From the NCBI GenBank assembly GCA_018970785.1, contig JAGWVR010000004.1:1-64000 (forward strand): DNA of 64,000 bases, read 5' to 3'. Shown here piece by piece: positions 1 to 10,866 of this stretch. This DNA is from Planctomycetota bacterium (lineage in GTDB: Bacteria; Planctomycetota; Planctomycetia; Pirellulales; UBA1268). Made by a program: the position numbers and the translations under genes. Within the stretch, counting starts at the first letter, position 1; each line of letters begins with the position of its first letter. Under the pieces are notes generated by a model that was not told the origin of the DNA, did not search any database, and was given only the letters and a program-made list of their open reading frames with translations.

Positions 1-1570
1 AGCCGCCGCTGACGGCCGACCCGTCGAGCGTGGCTCCGGCGGCGATCGCGATCGTACCACTCGACGCGATGCTCGCGCTCGGTCCGAGGGCGAGCTTGCC
101 CGCATACACGACCGTTGGGCCGGTGTAGGTATTGGCGCCCGTGATCGTGGTCGTCCCGGTGGTCGCGACGAGCACCGCCAACGAGCCGCTCATCACGTTG
201 GGGAAGGTGGAATTGCCGCTGTGGGTGAATGCCACGGCTCCCCCTCCCTGCCCGAGGCCGCCGTCGTTGCCGGTGACCGTGGCCGAGCTCTTCAGGAATC
301 CGGCGGCGGCGGTTCCGGGAATCGTGCCACCGATGATCAGCACGCCTCCCGGGCCCAGCTGCACCGACCCGGTATTGGCCGACCCGCTGTTGGCAAGCTG
401 GATCCTGTTGCCGCTGCCGAGAGTCGAACCGCTGACCACGATCTCGGCGCCGGCGCCGGCGACATTGAGGAGGCTGCCACTGCCGTCCACGACGACGGAG
501 TTGTTGGAACTGCTGCCGCTGAATCCGATCCACAGGTTGTTGCCGGCACCGGCGACGGTCATCGTGCCGCCGTTGGAAACCGTCAGCGTGTTGTAATCTC
601 CCGCGCTCCCGACGCGGACCGTGCCGTTGGCCGTCCACTGCGAGCCGGCGCCCGAGACCGTGGCCGAGTTGCCATTGGCGCCGACATCCAGCCCGATCCG
701 CGTCTGACCGGTGGTGGCGACACTGCCGTTCTCGACGACAAAATAGTTGGCGTCGCCGGCGCGGCCGACGATCAGCGAACTGGTGCTCGAGAACGTCGCT
801 CCGGTGAGCTGGACGAGGTTGTTGGCGCTGTCGGCATAGACTCCGATCTCGGTACCGACGGCCCCCTGGACGTTGATCGAACCGGACGAACCGGTGACGC
901 TGTTGGCCCTGCCAGAGACGCCCACGATGAGACTGTTGCTGGCGGTGACCGTCCCCCCGGCGAGGATGACAGAGTTCGTCTGCGCGGTGTTGAACGTGCC
1001 GACGGCGAGATTGTTGGCCGCAAACGCCCCGCCGGTCTCGACGCGAAGGGCGTTGTTGATCCCGTCGTAGCCGACAAAGAACGTGTTGGCGATGCCGACC
1101 GACGCATCCCCCGCGACGGTCAGCGTGCCGCCGACGTCGTTGGCACCCGTGCCGATCGCCCCGTTGGGGCCCGACACCGCCAGCGAGCCGCTCACCGTCA
1201 GGGCCGACGCGGTGGGGTCGGAAAACATGTAGAGCTGATCGGAGAACGCCAGCGTCGCCGGTGCACTCGACGAGAGCGTGTAGGTCGATCCCGCCCACAC
1301 CTGGACCTGACTGGCGACGTTGGCGCCCGTCAGGGAGATCGTCGTATTGCTGGCGCCGCTGACCAGCTGCGCGTTGTCGGCCGACGTCGGCACGCCGTTG
1401 GTCCAGTTCCCTGACGTTCCCCAGGCCGAGCCGGTGGCGCCAGTCCAGGCGGTGTCGGCGGCACGGCTCAGCGGAGCGAGCGCCACGCTCGTGGCAAGGA
1501 CGATCACGGCGACGCCGCCGCGCGTGGCGCGGCTCCCCCGGGAAAGACGGCTCGAAAAGGACGTGGGCAT
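1..1570 (-). CDS. Secreted autotransporter-repeat surface protein (C-terminus beyond left edge)
   Basis: An open frame of 523 codons runs from an ATG at 1570 off the left edge with no stop. AAGGGAG lies 6 nt before the ATG. The N-terminus is a signal peptide: basic residues, a hydrophobic stretch around residues 19-34, and a likely cut after SRA. It is followed by AWTG and NWTNGVP, the usual opening of planctomycete beta-helix proteins. The rest is low-complexity Gly/Ala/Ser/Thr/Asn beta-strand repeat. Near the edge GANTYTGPTVVYAGKLALG matches the autotransporter-associated beta-strand repeat family. Such proteins are secreted passengers and often end in a PEP-CTERM-like sorting signal. That end is not visible here, but an exosortase lies about 0.8 kb upstream on the same strand. 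The exact function is unknown. Confidence 0.85.
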   Translation of the reverse strand, partial: MPTSFSSRLSRGSRATRGGVAVIVLATSVALAPLSRAADTAWTGATGSAWGTSGNWTNGVPTSADNAQLVSGASNTTISLTGANVASQVQVWAGSTYTLSSSAPATLAFSDQLYMFSDPTASALTVSGSLAVSGPNGAIGTGANDVGGTLTVAGDASVGIANTFFVGYDGINNALRVETGGAFAANNLAVGTFNTAQTNSVILAGGTVTASNSLIVGVSGRANSVTGSSGSINVQGAVGTEIGVYADSANNLVQLTGATFSSTSSLIVGRAGDANYFVVENGSVATTGQTRIGLDVGANGNSATVSGAGSQWTANGTVRVGSAGDYNTLTVSNGGTMTVAGAGNNLWIGFSGSSSNNSVVVDGSGSLLNVAGAGAEIVVSGSTLGSGNRIQLANSGSANTGSVQLGPGGVLIIGGTIPGTAAAGFLKSSATVTGNDGGLGQGGGAVAFTHSGNSTFPNVMSGSLAVLVATTGTTTITGANTYTGPTVVYAGKLALGPSASIASSGTIAIAAGATLDGSAVSGG

Positions 1571-2373
1571 CAACGGCTCCCTTGAAGAAACGGAGAGGAA
1601 TTCCAGTGACTCAGTGAACGAAACCGAAAGCGGATCGAAGGCGGCAATCGAGTGGAGCGCACGACCGGGACCGTCCCCGCGCACGCTCGACCAGTGGCTC
1701 AACTCATGGGGTTGTCCCCGCGCACGGAGGCGGCCACCCCACGGGCTGTCGCGAGCGATCACGCGATGCCGCCGGGGACGGCGTCGGCGCGAGGGACGAG
1801 TGCGGCCACGACAGCGCTCCTGGCGCAGTCGGTCCGGCGGGCAGACGCGCCCGCAGCGGGGAAAGGCGACGACGGATCATCGAGGGCTCATGGCATGGGG
1901 CAGGACGCCGCCACTACCGGCACCCGCGCATGCATCCGCGACGAACCACCGCCTCCGCCGCCGACTCCCCTCTCGGCGCGGCAGTAAGCGTCGATCACCG
2001 CACCCCGGCCGATCCGCCCGCACGACCTGCCGGCAGCCAGTGGCGGCCAAAAGGTCAGGAGCACGAAATCGAAAGGGCGGGGCACGTCCGGTCCGCCGAC
2101 ACGCACGCTCACACCGTGAACGACGAATCAGCGACCAACCGCTTCACACCGCGACGAGACGGGCACTTGGCAACGGCCTTTGGGCCGAGGCAAACGCTTG
2201 TGCGGGTGCTTGCAGGAGCGGTTCCAGGACTTTGCGAAATACCCGTCCCTGCGAAAACCGTGGCAGGTACGACGGGCGAGTGAGAAATATGACCAAAAGC
2301 CTTCGGAGCGCCAACCCCCTCCGTGGAACGATTCGCGTGCCGTTCCTTCCCGTGTTTTTCACCGGGAACCCCG
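1571..2373. other. Intergenic region between surface protein and exosortase
   Basis: About 800 bp with no gene I trust. Short frames exist on both strands, but they are rich in Arg, Pro and Ala, lack family motifs and look like GC-driven noise. The part next to 1571 must carry the promoter and ribosome site of the minus-strand surface protein; I see no clear -35/-10 pair. A 13-bp direct repeat GTCCCCGCGCACG occurs at 1673-1685 and 1714-1726. The stretch around 2200-2330 is somewhat richer in A/T than the neighbouring genes. Confidence 0.6.
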
Positions 2374-4044
2374 TCATCCCAGATCCCAGGCGCCGGTGAA
2401 CACCGCATAAAACCCGAGCAACGCGTTGGTCGTGGCGTGGGCGACGATCGCGTCGACCAGTTTCCGCCTGTGGTAGAGAGCCGCGGCGAAGGCGACGCCC
2501 GCGAGCGTGGCCGGAAACCAGAGTTGCGCCCCGTGGAACAATCCGAATGCCAGCGACGACCCCACAAACGACAGCCAGGTGAACGAGCCGATCGGCACCT
2601 GCTCGGCATCCTCGGAGATCAGCCGCCGCGCGAGGAACCCGCGGAAAGCGAGCTCCTCGGCGATCGGGGCCAGGATCATGTAGCCGATGAATCGCATCAG
2701 CAGCCACGCCGATCCCCAGCCGAGCCCGAGCTGGGCCGGATCGAGGCTGGCAGCCGTCTCGGGATCGGATGGCGCAAGCAGCATCCACATGACGCACGTC
2801 AGCCCGCCGAGCGCGACCGCCACCGGCGACAGCGTCGCCTCCCGCCAGCGGAACTCGTGCCGCAGGTTCCACAGGACGGCGGCGATCGCGATCACGCGGA
2901 GCGGATACCCCTTGCTCAGCGTGCCTTTCTCGGCGAACAGCTCGGTGAGGATCGTCGAAGCGAGCATCGCGAGGAACGGAAACAGGCAGGCGGCCACCGT
3001 CGGACCGTAGGTCGGCGCCGTGGCCGACGCCGCTCGGACAGCCGCGGCTGTCGCCGCCGTCGAACCCGGAACCCCGCCCGTCGCGTGTTCGTCCTCGACC
3101 GGTAGCGTGAAAAACGGCATCCGCGATGCGGCGGCGATGATCCCCAGACCGACGACGAGAAACGCCACCCACCCGGCCTGCGAGTGGAAGCCGTCGACGG
3201 CGATCGTCGGGGAGATCCAGATGCCGACGAGGATCAGGGCGGCGATCCGCACGATGTTCGAGAGGAAGATCAGGCCGATTCCGAGCGGAAACAGGAGGAA
3301 CGAGTGCGGGAACCGGTGCAGCCGCCGGAACCACCACAGATAGCCGGAGAACAGGAGGATGATCAGCGTGATCCCCTGGTAGCCACTGCAGCCGGCACCC
3401 ACGAAGACGTTGAAGTTCTCGGTGCCGATCGTCAAGGCATCGGGACGGACGATTGGCGCGCCGGCGAAGGGGGTGATGAGCTGCTCGACGAACCAGACCG
3501 TCGAATCGCCGGTGACGTACCAAAAGGTCTCCGCGACCGTCGTCCCGAGCCGGATCGCCGCCAGCACCGCCGCTGCGGCCCCGGCCGCAGCGAGCGCCGT
3601 ACGCCGCGCGCGGATGCCCGCGGGGAGCAGTCCGGGAAGCGTCGCCAGCCAGGCCGCGACGAGCCCGCCGCCGATCCACCGCGCCGCATCGATTCCGAAC
3701 CGGGCCTGCGGCACCCCGCCGTTCATCGCCAGCAGGAACGCCACCAGCGCCGCGAATGCCGCAGCGTGGACGGCGAGGCGGGCCAACGGCAACCGCGCCA
3801 GCCGATAGGCGTCGGCGTGCGAGCGCGCGTGAGCGAACAGCAACCCGCCGGCAGCGAGCACCGCGACGAGGATGTCCTTGCGGAGCCAGCGGGAATCACC
3901 GAACGCCTCGGGAATCCGCAGCACCTGCTCCCCGAAGCATCGATCGAGAACGGCTACCTCGAGGGCCAGGCCTGCCGCCAGCAGCGCGACGGTTCGCCAG
4001 GGGCGCGGAGGAGCGGAAGTGGACGTGAGTGCGGAACTCGCCAT
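2374..4044 (-). CDS. xrtE: Exosortase E fused to a CPBP (CAAX-type) intramembrane protease
   Basis: A 556-residue polytopic membrane protein. Residues ~1-310 are exosortase: GAGCSGYQG gives the catalytic Cys219, SNIVRIAAL gives Arg266 and GFHSQAGW gives His287, the Cys-Arg-His set of the family. Residues ~345-556 are a CPBP protease: EELAFRGF (Glu463, Glu464, Arg468), FGLFHGA (His504) and HATTNALLG (His536, Asn540). This domain order is that of exosortase E/protease of the VPEID-CTERM systems. The enzyme is expected to cut C-terminal sorting signals and transfer surface proteins to an acceptor in the inner membrane or periplasm. The ATG at 4044 is chosen because upstream in-frame sequence only shadows the glycosyltransferase gene. 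Neighbours are a surface repeat protein and a glycosyltransferase. Confidence 0.9.
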   Translation of the reverse strand: MASSALTSTSAPPRPWRTVALLAAGLALEVAVLDRCFGEQVLRIPEAFGDSRWLRKDILVAVLAAGGLLFAHARSHADAYRLARLPLARLAVHAAAFAALVAFLLAMNGGVPQARFGIDAARWIGGGLVAAWLATLPGLLPAGIRARRTALAAAGAAAAVLAAIRLGTTVAETFWYVTGDSTVWFVEQLITPFAGAPIVRPDALTIGTENFNVFVGAGCSGYQGITLIILLFSGYLWWFRRLHRFPHSFLLFPLGIGLIFLSNIVRIAALILVGIWISPTIAVDGFHSQAGWVAFLVVGLGIIAAASRMPFFTLPVEDEHATGGVPGSTAATAAAVRAASATAPTYGPTVAACLFPFLAMLASTILTELFAEKGTLSKGYPLRVIAIAAVLWNLRHEFRWREATLSPVAVALGGLTCVMWMLLAPSDPETAASLDPAQLGLGWGSAWLLMRFIGYMILAPIAEELAFRGFLARRLISEDAEQVPIGSFTWLSFVGSSLAFGLFHGAQLWFPATLAGVAFAAALYHRRKLVDAIVAHATTNALLGFYAVFTGAWDLG

Positions 4045-4150
4045 CGGCGGACGCCCCTGGGGAAGGACGCTGTTGTCGGCGACGGGCCGCGATCGATCAA
4101 CCGGGGTGGCACGGTTGCCGGGCGCGGCGGCCGGCGGCAGCGGAGACGTG

Positions 4151-5485
4151 TCACCCGAGCGTGGAACGGCGGGCGGCGACGGCTGTCTCGTACACCCGCT
4201 CGTGCCCGTCGGCCATCGCCTCGGGGGAGTACCAGCGCCGGGCGTGCGCATGGGCGGCCCGCCCCAGCCGCGTCGCCAGGGCGGGATCGTCGGCGAGCAG
4301 GAGCAGCCGGGCGTGGAGGTCGGCGGCGTCGCCGGGGGCGTGGAGCAATCCGCGGGCGGTCGCCAGGTCTTCGCCGACGTATTCGGGAAACGCCCCGTGT
4401 CGCGGGGCGACCACCGGCAGTCCCGCGGTGAAGGCCTCGAGGACCGGGATCCCCTTGGCCTCGGGGTGGACCGTCGGCATCGCGAACAGATCGACCCCCG
4501 CCAGCAGCGCGAGCTTTCCGCCACGGTCCACCTGCCCGCGCCACTCGAACCGGTCGGCGATCCCCAGCGCCCGGGCGCGCTGCCGGCACCCGTCGAGATA
4601 CGGGCGCTCGGCCGCGATCGTCGCCCCCGCGGCGACGAGGCGCACGTCGTGCGTCGCCGCCAGCATCGCCACCGCGTCGACGAGGATCGCCAACCCCTTC
4701 TCGGGGCAGGCACGGGCGAGGTACCCGACGCGCAGCGCCCGCCCGGCGCGCCGGGCGACCAGGTCGGGGGGCTCGGGCGGATACCCGTCCGGATCGACGC
4801 CATGGGGGACGACCGCGATCCGCTCCCGCGGCACGGCCAGGGCGTCGGCCATGAAATCGGCGTAGAAGCGATTGAGGGCCACGAAGGCGTCGACCTCGGC
4901 GGCACGCTGCCGCAGCAACTCCCAGACACGCGCGCGGTGCGGCTCGGGAAGCTGGTCGATGAAGATGTCCTCCCCGGAGAGGCTGCAGACGACCGCCGCG
5001 CCGGTGGCGGCACGGACCCGCCGCGCCACGCCGAGGAGGAGGACGTTGGAGAGGTGGACCACGTCGGGCCGCCCGCCGGTCACCGAGCCGGCGGCGAGCA
5101 GCGCGGCGAGCCGCTCGACCTCCTTGCGCTGGTGCCCTTGCTCCCCCTCCAGCGACGAGACCGTCAGGCCTCCGAGGTCGGCGGCCTTGGTCGCGCCGGT
5201 GCGTCCCGACAGCCAGGCCAGCAAGCGCCGCGAGTCGAACAGCCGGTCGACGAGCGCCGGCGTGTGCCGGAACAGGGGAACGTGCTCCTGGAGCCAGACG
5301 TTGACGCCCCCCATCACGATCGTCGGCGCGGCGACGTTCTCCTCGTCGGTCGTCGTCGGCACGTAGGCCGGGAGCAGGACGGCGTCGCGACCGCGCTGCC
5401 GCAGCGCCCGGACCAGCGCGTTGTCGTGGAGGCAGGAGCCGCAGATCCTCCCCCCGGCGCCGGCGGTGACGTGGACGATCTTCAT
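4151..5485 (-). CDS. Glycosyltransferase family 4 (GT-B fold)
   Basis: A 444-residue cytoplasmic glycosyltransferase. Near the N-terminus is GGRICGSCLHDN, the Cys-x-x-Cys motif of a recognisable GT4 subgroup. The C-terminal domain has HPEAKGIPVLEAF with the EX7E nucleotide-sugar motif, followed by GLPVVAPRHGAFPE. The ATG at 5485 is preferred over a GTG at 5491 because AAAGGG lies just upstream. It starts 10 bp after the mnmG stop, so the two are probably cotranscribed. The exosortase gene follows 106 bp downstream, which suggests exopolysaccharide or surface-glycan work, but donor and acceptor cannot be read from sequence. Confidence 0.85.
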   Translation of the reverse strand: MKIVHVTAGAGGRICGSCLHDNALVRALRQRGRDAVLLPAYVPTTTDEENVAAPTIVMGGVNVWLQEHVPLFRHTPALVDRLFDSRRLLAWLSGRTGATKAADLGGLTVSSLEGEQGHQRKEVERLAALLAAGSVTGGRPDVVHLSNVLLLGVARRVRAATGAAVVCSLSGEDIFIDQLPEPHRARVWELLRQRAAEVDAFVALNRFYADFMADALAVPRERIAVVPHGVDPDGYPPEPPDLVARRAGRALRVGYLARACPEKGLAILVDAVAMLAATHDVRLVAAGATIAAERPYLDGCRQRARALGIADRFEWRGQVDRGGKLALLAGVDLFAMPTVHPEAKGIPVLEAFTAGLPVVAPRHGAFPEYVGEDLATARGLLHAPGDAADLHARLLLLADDPALATRLGRAAHAHARRWYSPEAMADGHERVYETAVAARRSTLG

Positions 5486-5495
5486 CCCCACCCTT

Positions 5496-7340
<1,845 letters not shown>

Positions 7341-7343
7341 CGC

Positions 7344-7727
7344 TCAGCTCCGCGGCGGCGGCTCGATCGCCTCGACGCCGTCGAGCTCGGCGGCGCCCGC
7401 GGCGTCTCCGCGGAGCACGATCTGCCAGCGCCCCTCGTCGCCGTCGAGGTGCCAGCGCCCCGCCAACCCCCCTTCCCCGTCGTACATCCCGACATAGTGG
7501 ACGACGTGGGCATTGCGGTAGCGCTTGACGATCGCCACCGCGCCGCGCGCGTCGATCGTGCCTTCGAGGGTGAACGGGGCGACGAGGTCGCGCCCCTGCC
7601 CGCGGACGACCCCGGCGGAGATCGACAGCGAGAGCGGCTCCATCGGCTGCCGGCCGCGGTGCTTCTGCTCCCACCAGCCCTGGGCGCGGCGGCCCGCGCC
7701 CGCAGCGCCCGACTCGTGCCCGTTCAT
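7344..7727 (-). CDS. Small conserved-looking protein of unknown function
   Basis: A 127-residue soluble protein I do not recognise. The ATG at 7727 is chosen because GAGGAG sits about 9 nt upstream; the longer frame to 7784 adds only low-complexity residues. After a Gly-rich N-terminus comes GWWEQKHRGRQPMEP, then a predicted all-beta domain with GTIDARGAVAIVKRYRN, GMYDGEGGLAGRW and RWQIVLRGD. The pattern recalls small lipocalin- or META-like barrels, but that is only an impression. It ends 3 bp before mnmG and is probably cotranscribed with it. Confidence 0.7.
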   Translation of the reverse strand: MNGHESGAAGAGRRAQGWWEQKHRGRQPMEPLSLSISAGVVRGQGRDLVAPFTLEGTIDARGAVAIVKRYRNAHVVHYVGMYDGEGGLAGRWHLDGDEGRWQIVLRGDAAGAAELDGVEAIEPPPRS

Positions 7728-7824
7728 CGCGATCTGCTCCTCACCGGGGATTCCCGAACCCTCCCCGAGTCTGCCAGACGGCACGCGGCGTCGCCACGCT
7801 CGGGACGGGCGGCGGCCAACCCCT

Positions 7825-9564
7825 TCAGGCCGCGGCCCGCGCGGGGGGCTCGAGCTTGAACAGGGCGAACAGCTCGGCCACCGTCAGGCCGCTGGCCGCC
7901 GGCGAGCCGGCCTCCGAGAGGATCGTGTCGGAGAGGTCGCGCTTGCGGCGCAACACCGTGTCGATCCGTTCCTCGATCGTGTCGAGGGCGAGGAACCGGG
8001 TCACCGTGACGGCGCCGGCCGCGCCGATCCGATGGGCGCGGTTGATCGCCTGATCCTCGATCGCCGGGTTCCACCAGCGGTCGAAGAGGAACACGTACTG
8101 GGAGAATTGGAGGTTGAGTCCGACCGCCCCGGCGCCGTAGGAGAGGAGGAGGACGCCGTGACGCCGGTCGTGGCGGAAGCGCTGGATCGTCTCGTCGCGG
8201 ACCGCCGTCGACAGCCCGCCGTGGTAGACGAGGGCGCCGAACCGCTCGAGGTGGCGCTGGATCCGGTCGAGCGTGCCCACCCACTGGCTGAACACCAGCG
8301 CCTTGCGGCCGCTGGCATGGATCTCCTCGAGCTCGGCTTCGAGGCGTTCGAGCTTGGCGCTCTCGCCGGAATGGGTGTCGAAGTTGCAGATCTGTTTGAG
8401 ACGGAGCACGAGCTCGAAGACGTGCTGGATCGCCGCCTCGCAGCCCATCCCCGCCAGCCGCAGCACCCCCTCCTCCTCGGCCAGCCGGTAGGTCTCGCGC
8501 TGCTGGGCGGTGAGCTCGATGCCCTCGTCGCGGTCGAGACGCGGCGGCATGTCGGTGAGCACCCGGTCCTTGGTGCGGCGCAGCACGTGGTCGGCCACGG
8601 CGCTGCCGATCGCGCGCGGGTTCATCCGCTCGTGGAGGTGGCCCGGGGCGACGTATTCGAACAGCCCGACGATGTCGTCGGCCGAGTTTTCCACCGGCGT
8701 GCCGGTGAGGGCCCAGCTTCGCCCGCGGCGCAGGGCGCGGACGGCCTGGCTCGTCTGGCTGGAGCGATTCTTGATCCGCTGGGCCTCGTCGAGGACGACC
8801 AGATCGAACGACAGGCCCAGCTCGGCGACGAGATCCCGGTCGCGGACGACGACCTCGTAGTTGGCAAGCTTCACCGGCACGCCGGGAAGCGACCACTGCC
8901 AGCGGCGCCGGGCCGGATCCCCCTCGATGACCGCGACGAGCAGCTCCGGCGCCCAGTCGGCCAGCTCGCGCGCCCAGTTGGAGACCAGCCCCTTGGGGCA
9001 GACGACGAGCACCTGCCGCGCCTGCCCGGTGCGCACCAGGAGCCGCAGCGCCGAGATCGCCTGCATCGACTTGCCCAACCCCATCTCGTCGGCCAGCACG
9101 GCGGCGTGCCGCGGCACGAGGAAGGCGATACCGTCGAGCTGGAACGGGAACGGCGTCCGCGGGAAATCGAGGTGGCAGGTGTCGAGGAGCGTCTCGAGAT
9201 CGGGCTGGAGGAGATAGAAGAAGCGTTCCGAGAGCTTGACGACGTCGCGCGGCGGGGCGATCCGCGTGCCCCGCGCCCGGGGTGGCCGCGGGGCGGCGGG
9301 CCGGGCCGGCACCGGCGCCACCGGGGGCGGCGGCGGAGCGGGTGCCGCGGCGGCGAAGGGAAAGCTCCGCACCGTCACCGCCGGCAACCGGTCGGGAAGC
9401 GCGAGCGAGTGGACCACCGGGCGGGCGTCGAGCACCGGCACCGTCAGCACGGCCGCGGCCGGCAGACAGGGCTCGTGGCGGATCACGGCGGCCGCGGGGA
9501 GGGCGAGGGCGGGCGCGGCGAGGCTGCGCAGCGACGGCCCCGGCGGGGTGGTGGGAAGTTGCAT
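7825..9564 (-). CDS. SNF2-family DEAD/DEAH-box helicase
   Basis: A 579-residue double-stranded-DNA translocase of the SNF2 type. Residues ~1-105 are Pro/Ala-rich and probably disordered. Motif I is DEMGLGKS (159-166), motif II is DEAQ (259-262), motif III is ALTGTPVEN. The second RecA lobe has KALVFSQWVGTLDRIQ, SYGAGAVGLNLQ and motif VI INRAHRIGA. It lacks the SWIM and HNH domains often seen in bacterial relatives. It follows a conserved unknown gene by 10 bp. Such proteins remodel DNA-bound proteins or RNA polymerase, or sit in defence systems; nothing nearby points to defence. Its cellular role is open. Confidence 0.92.
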   Translation of the reverse strand: MQLPTTPPGPSLRSLAAPALALPAAAVIRHEPCLPAAAVLTVPVLDARPVVHSLALPDRLPAVTVRSFPFAAAAPAPPPPPVAPVPARPAAPRPPRARGTRIAPPRDVVKLSERFFYLLQPDLETLLDTCHLDFPRTPFPFQLDGIAFLVPRHAAVLADEMGLGKSMQAISALRLLVRTGQARQVLVVCPKGLVSNWARELADWAPELLVAVIEGDPARRRWQWSLPGVPVKLANYEVVVRDRDLVAELGLSFDLVVLDEAQRIKNRSSQTSQAVRALRRGRSWALTGTPVENSADDIVGLFEYVAPGHLHERMNPRAIGSAVADHVLRRTKDRVLTDMPPRLDRDEGIELTAQQRETYRLAEEEGVLRLAGMGCEAAIQHVFELVLRLKQICNFDTHSGESAKLERLEAELEEIHASGRKALVFSQWVGTLDRIQRHLERFGALVYHGGLSTAVRDETIQRFRHDRRHGVLLLSYGAGAVGLNLQFSQYVFLFDRWWNPAIEDQAINRAHRIGAAGAVTVTRFLALDTIEERIDTVLRRKRDLSDTILSEAGSPAASGLTVAELFALFKLEPPARAAA

Positions 9565-9574
9565 GCCGGCGCGA

Positions 9575-10078
9575 TCAGTGCCGCTGTGCTTCGTCGATCG
9601 CCGCGCGGATCCGGCCGAACGGCTCGTGGAGATCGACGGCGCGGGCGAGCATCTCGAGGGCCTCGCGCCACCCGTCGTCGGATTGTGTCAGCGGCGGCAC
9701 GACCGCGGCCCCGCCGAGAACCATCGTGCCGGGACGATCGCCGTCGGGCGCGGTCACCAGAGCAACCGGCAGTTCCGTCTCGGTGCGGACCGCGAGCATC
9801 GTCTCGAGGTCGGTGACCACCAGCCGCGGGGTCACCGTCGCTCCGCCGAGGAGCGCCGCGCCGAGATGCCGGCCGTGGAGCTGCCCGGGGAGCGTCGCCC
9901 CGTAGAGGATCTGCTGGGCACGCGACACCTTGACAGGCGTCGTGCAGTGGAACTCGATCGGCCGACCGCAGCCGTCGACGAGCAGGTAGCCGCCGAGGCA
10001 GCCGTGGGTGGGGGTATCGACGGCGGTGAGGAACCCGATCACCGGGTCGTCCGGCCGCTGGTCGAGGGCCCGCTGCAT
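9575..10078 (-). CDS. Conserved unknown protein paired with the helicase
   Basis: A 167-residue soluble protein without a family I can name. The N-terminal half has a marked block, GFLTAVDTPTHGCLGGYLL, then VDGCGRPIEFHCTTPVK and AQQILYGATL, which look like conserved, possibly metal-binding Cys/His positions. The C-terminal half is plainer and ends in an amphipathic helix. GGAGG lies about 10 nt before the ATG. The helicase starts 10 bp after its stop, so the two are very likely one transcript. A role with the helicase is inference. Confidence 0.75.
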   Translation of the reverse strand: MQRALDQRPDDPVIGFLTAVDTPTHGCLGGYLLVDGCGRPIEFHCTTPVKVSRAQQILYGATLPGQLHGRHLGAALLGGATVTPRLVVTDLETMLAVRTETELPVALVTAPDGDRPGTMVLGGAAVVPPLTQSDDGWREALEMLARAVDLHEPFGRIRAAIDEAQRH

Positions 10079-10181
10079 ACCGGCACGAATCCTCCGTACG
10101 CCGGCGGGTTACCTTCCCGCCTGCCCCTGTCATCGGGTCGGCGGGAACCGGTCTTGAATGCCCTGCCCGGAGCCGCCCCGT

Positions 10182-10216
10182 CGGCCGGCTGGGCCATCCG
10201 GATGGCTTACCGGCCG
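10182..10216. promoter_or_regulatory. Nested palindrome between divergent genes
   Basis: A perfect 14-bp palindrome GCCATCCGGATGGC (10193-10206) is framed by inverted arms CGGCCGG (10182-10188) and CCGGCCG (10210-10216). It lies between the divergent starts at 10078 and 10334, about 70 bp upstream of a -10-like TACAAT (10282-10287). This is compatible with an operator or an extrudable hairpin. No regulator can be named. Confidence 0.45.
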
Positions 10217-10333
10217 GCGCCGGGCGCGTCGCGGAGGTGAACTGGGGGAACCCTGACGCCTGCCATGACGGCGGAGGGCGTTACAATGGAGAAGCCGGCC
10301 CGCCGGCGTCCGCTCGGCACGAAGGGACACGCG

Positions 10334-10804
10334 ATGCAGGATCCGGTCACGGTCTTCACCCAACTCGACATCTCGTCCGGGACGGTCGCGTCCGGCCAGA
10401 CTGGCACCGCCGCCTCGCCCGGTGGCGACGAGGTGGTGAGGCTGCTGCGGGAATTGGTCGCGGCCCAGCAGAAGACCACCGAGCAACTGGGTGAAATCGC
10501 CGGCTTCCTCGCCCAGCAGCAGCGCCAGCGGCTCGCGGAACTGAAGGCCTGGAAGGACGCCAATCCGGAACTGTCGCGTTCCTGCCGCCTGGCAGCCGAA
10601 TCGCTGGCCCGCGTCCACACCGAGTTTCTCGGCAGCATTGCCCGTGAGGCCCGGGAAAACGCCGAGGATTTCGCCGACAGCGAGTTCGCGCTCGGCGAAT
10701 TCATCGACCGCTACGGCCCGCGGCTGGCGCACTTCAACGGCGTGCTGCAGTTGTTCGCCCAGCTCGGCGGACCGCAGTCGCCGGCCAATCAATCCGGCTC
10801 CTGA
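10334..10804 (+). CDS. Small coiled-coil protein, first gene of the 10.3-17.4 kb operon
   Basis: A 156-residue soluble, helix-rich protein. The ATG at 10334 is taken because GAAGGG lies about 8 nt upstream; in-frame ATGs at 10265 and 10286 only add Arg/Pro-rich sequence. Residues ~33-75 form a probable coiled coil (LLRELVAAQQKTTEQLGEIA, then QQQRQRLAELKAW). A second helical part is LARVHTEFLGSIAREAREN. A -10-like TACAAT is at 10282-10287. The adenylating enzyme begins 62 bp downstream. I do not recognise a family; a scaffolding or carrier role in the operon is speculation. Confidence 0.75.
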   Translation: MQDPVTVFTQLDISSGTVASGQTGTAASPGGDEVVRLLRELVAAQQKTTEQLGEIAGFLAQQQRQRLAELKAWKDANPELSRSCRLAAESLARVHTEFLGSIAREARENAEDFADSEFALGEFIDRYGPRLAHFNGVLQLFAQLGGPQSPANQSGS

Positions 10805-10866
10805 CGGAGCGCCGCCCCTCGTTCCGCTGCCCCCGCCGCGTTCGTCGCCCCACAAGGAGCCCCACG

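Noticed and set aside
221..1414. A 397-codon plus-strand protein at the left edge
   Set aside because: The minus strand of the same stretch encodes a signal peptide and autotransporter-type repeats in one unbroken frame. The plus-strand frame is its shadow.
1888..2283. Small ORFs on both strands in the gap before the exosortase gene
   Set aside because: Composition is Pro/Arg/Ala-rich, starts lack ribosome sites and no recognisable motif occurs.
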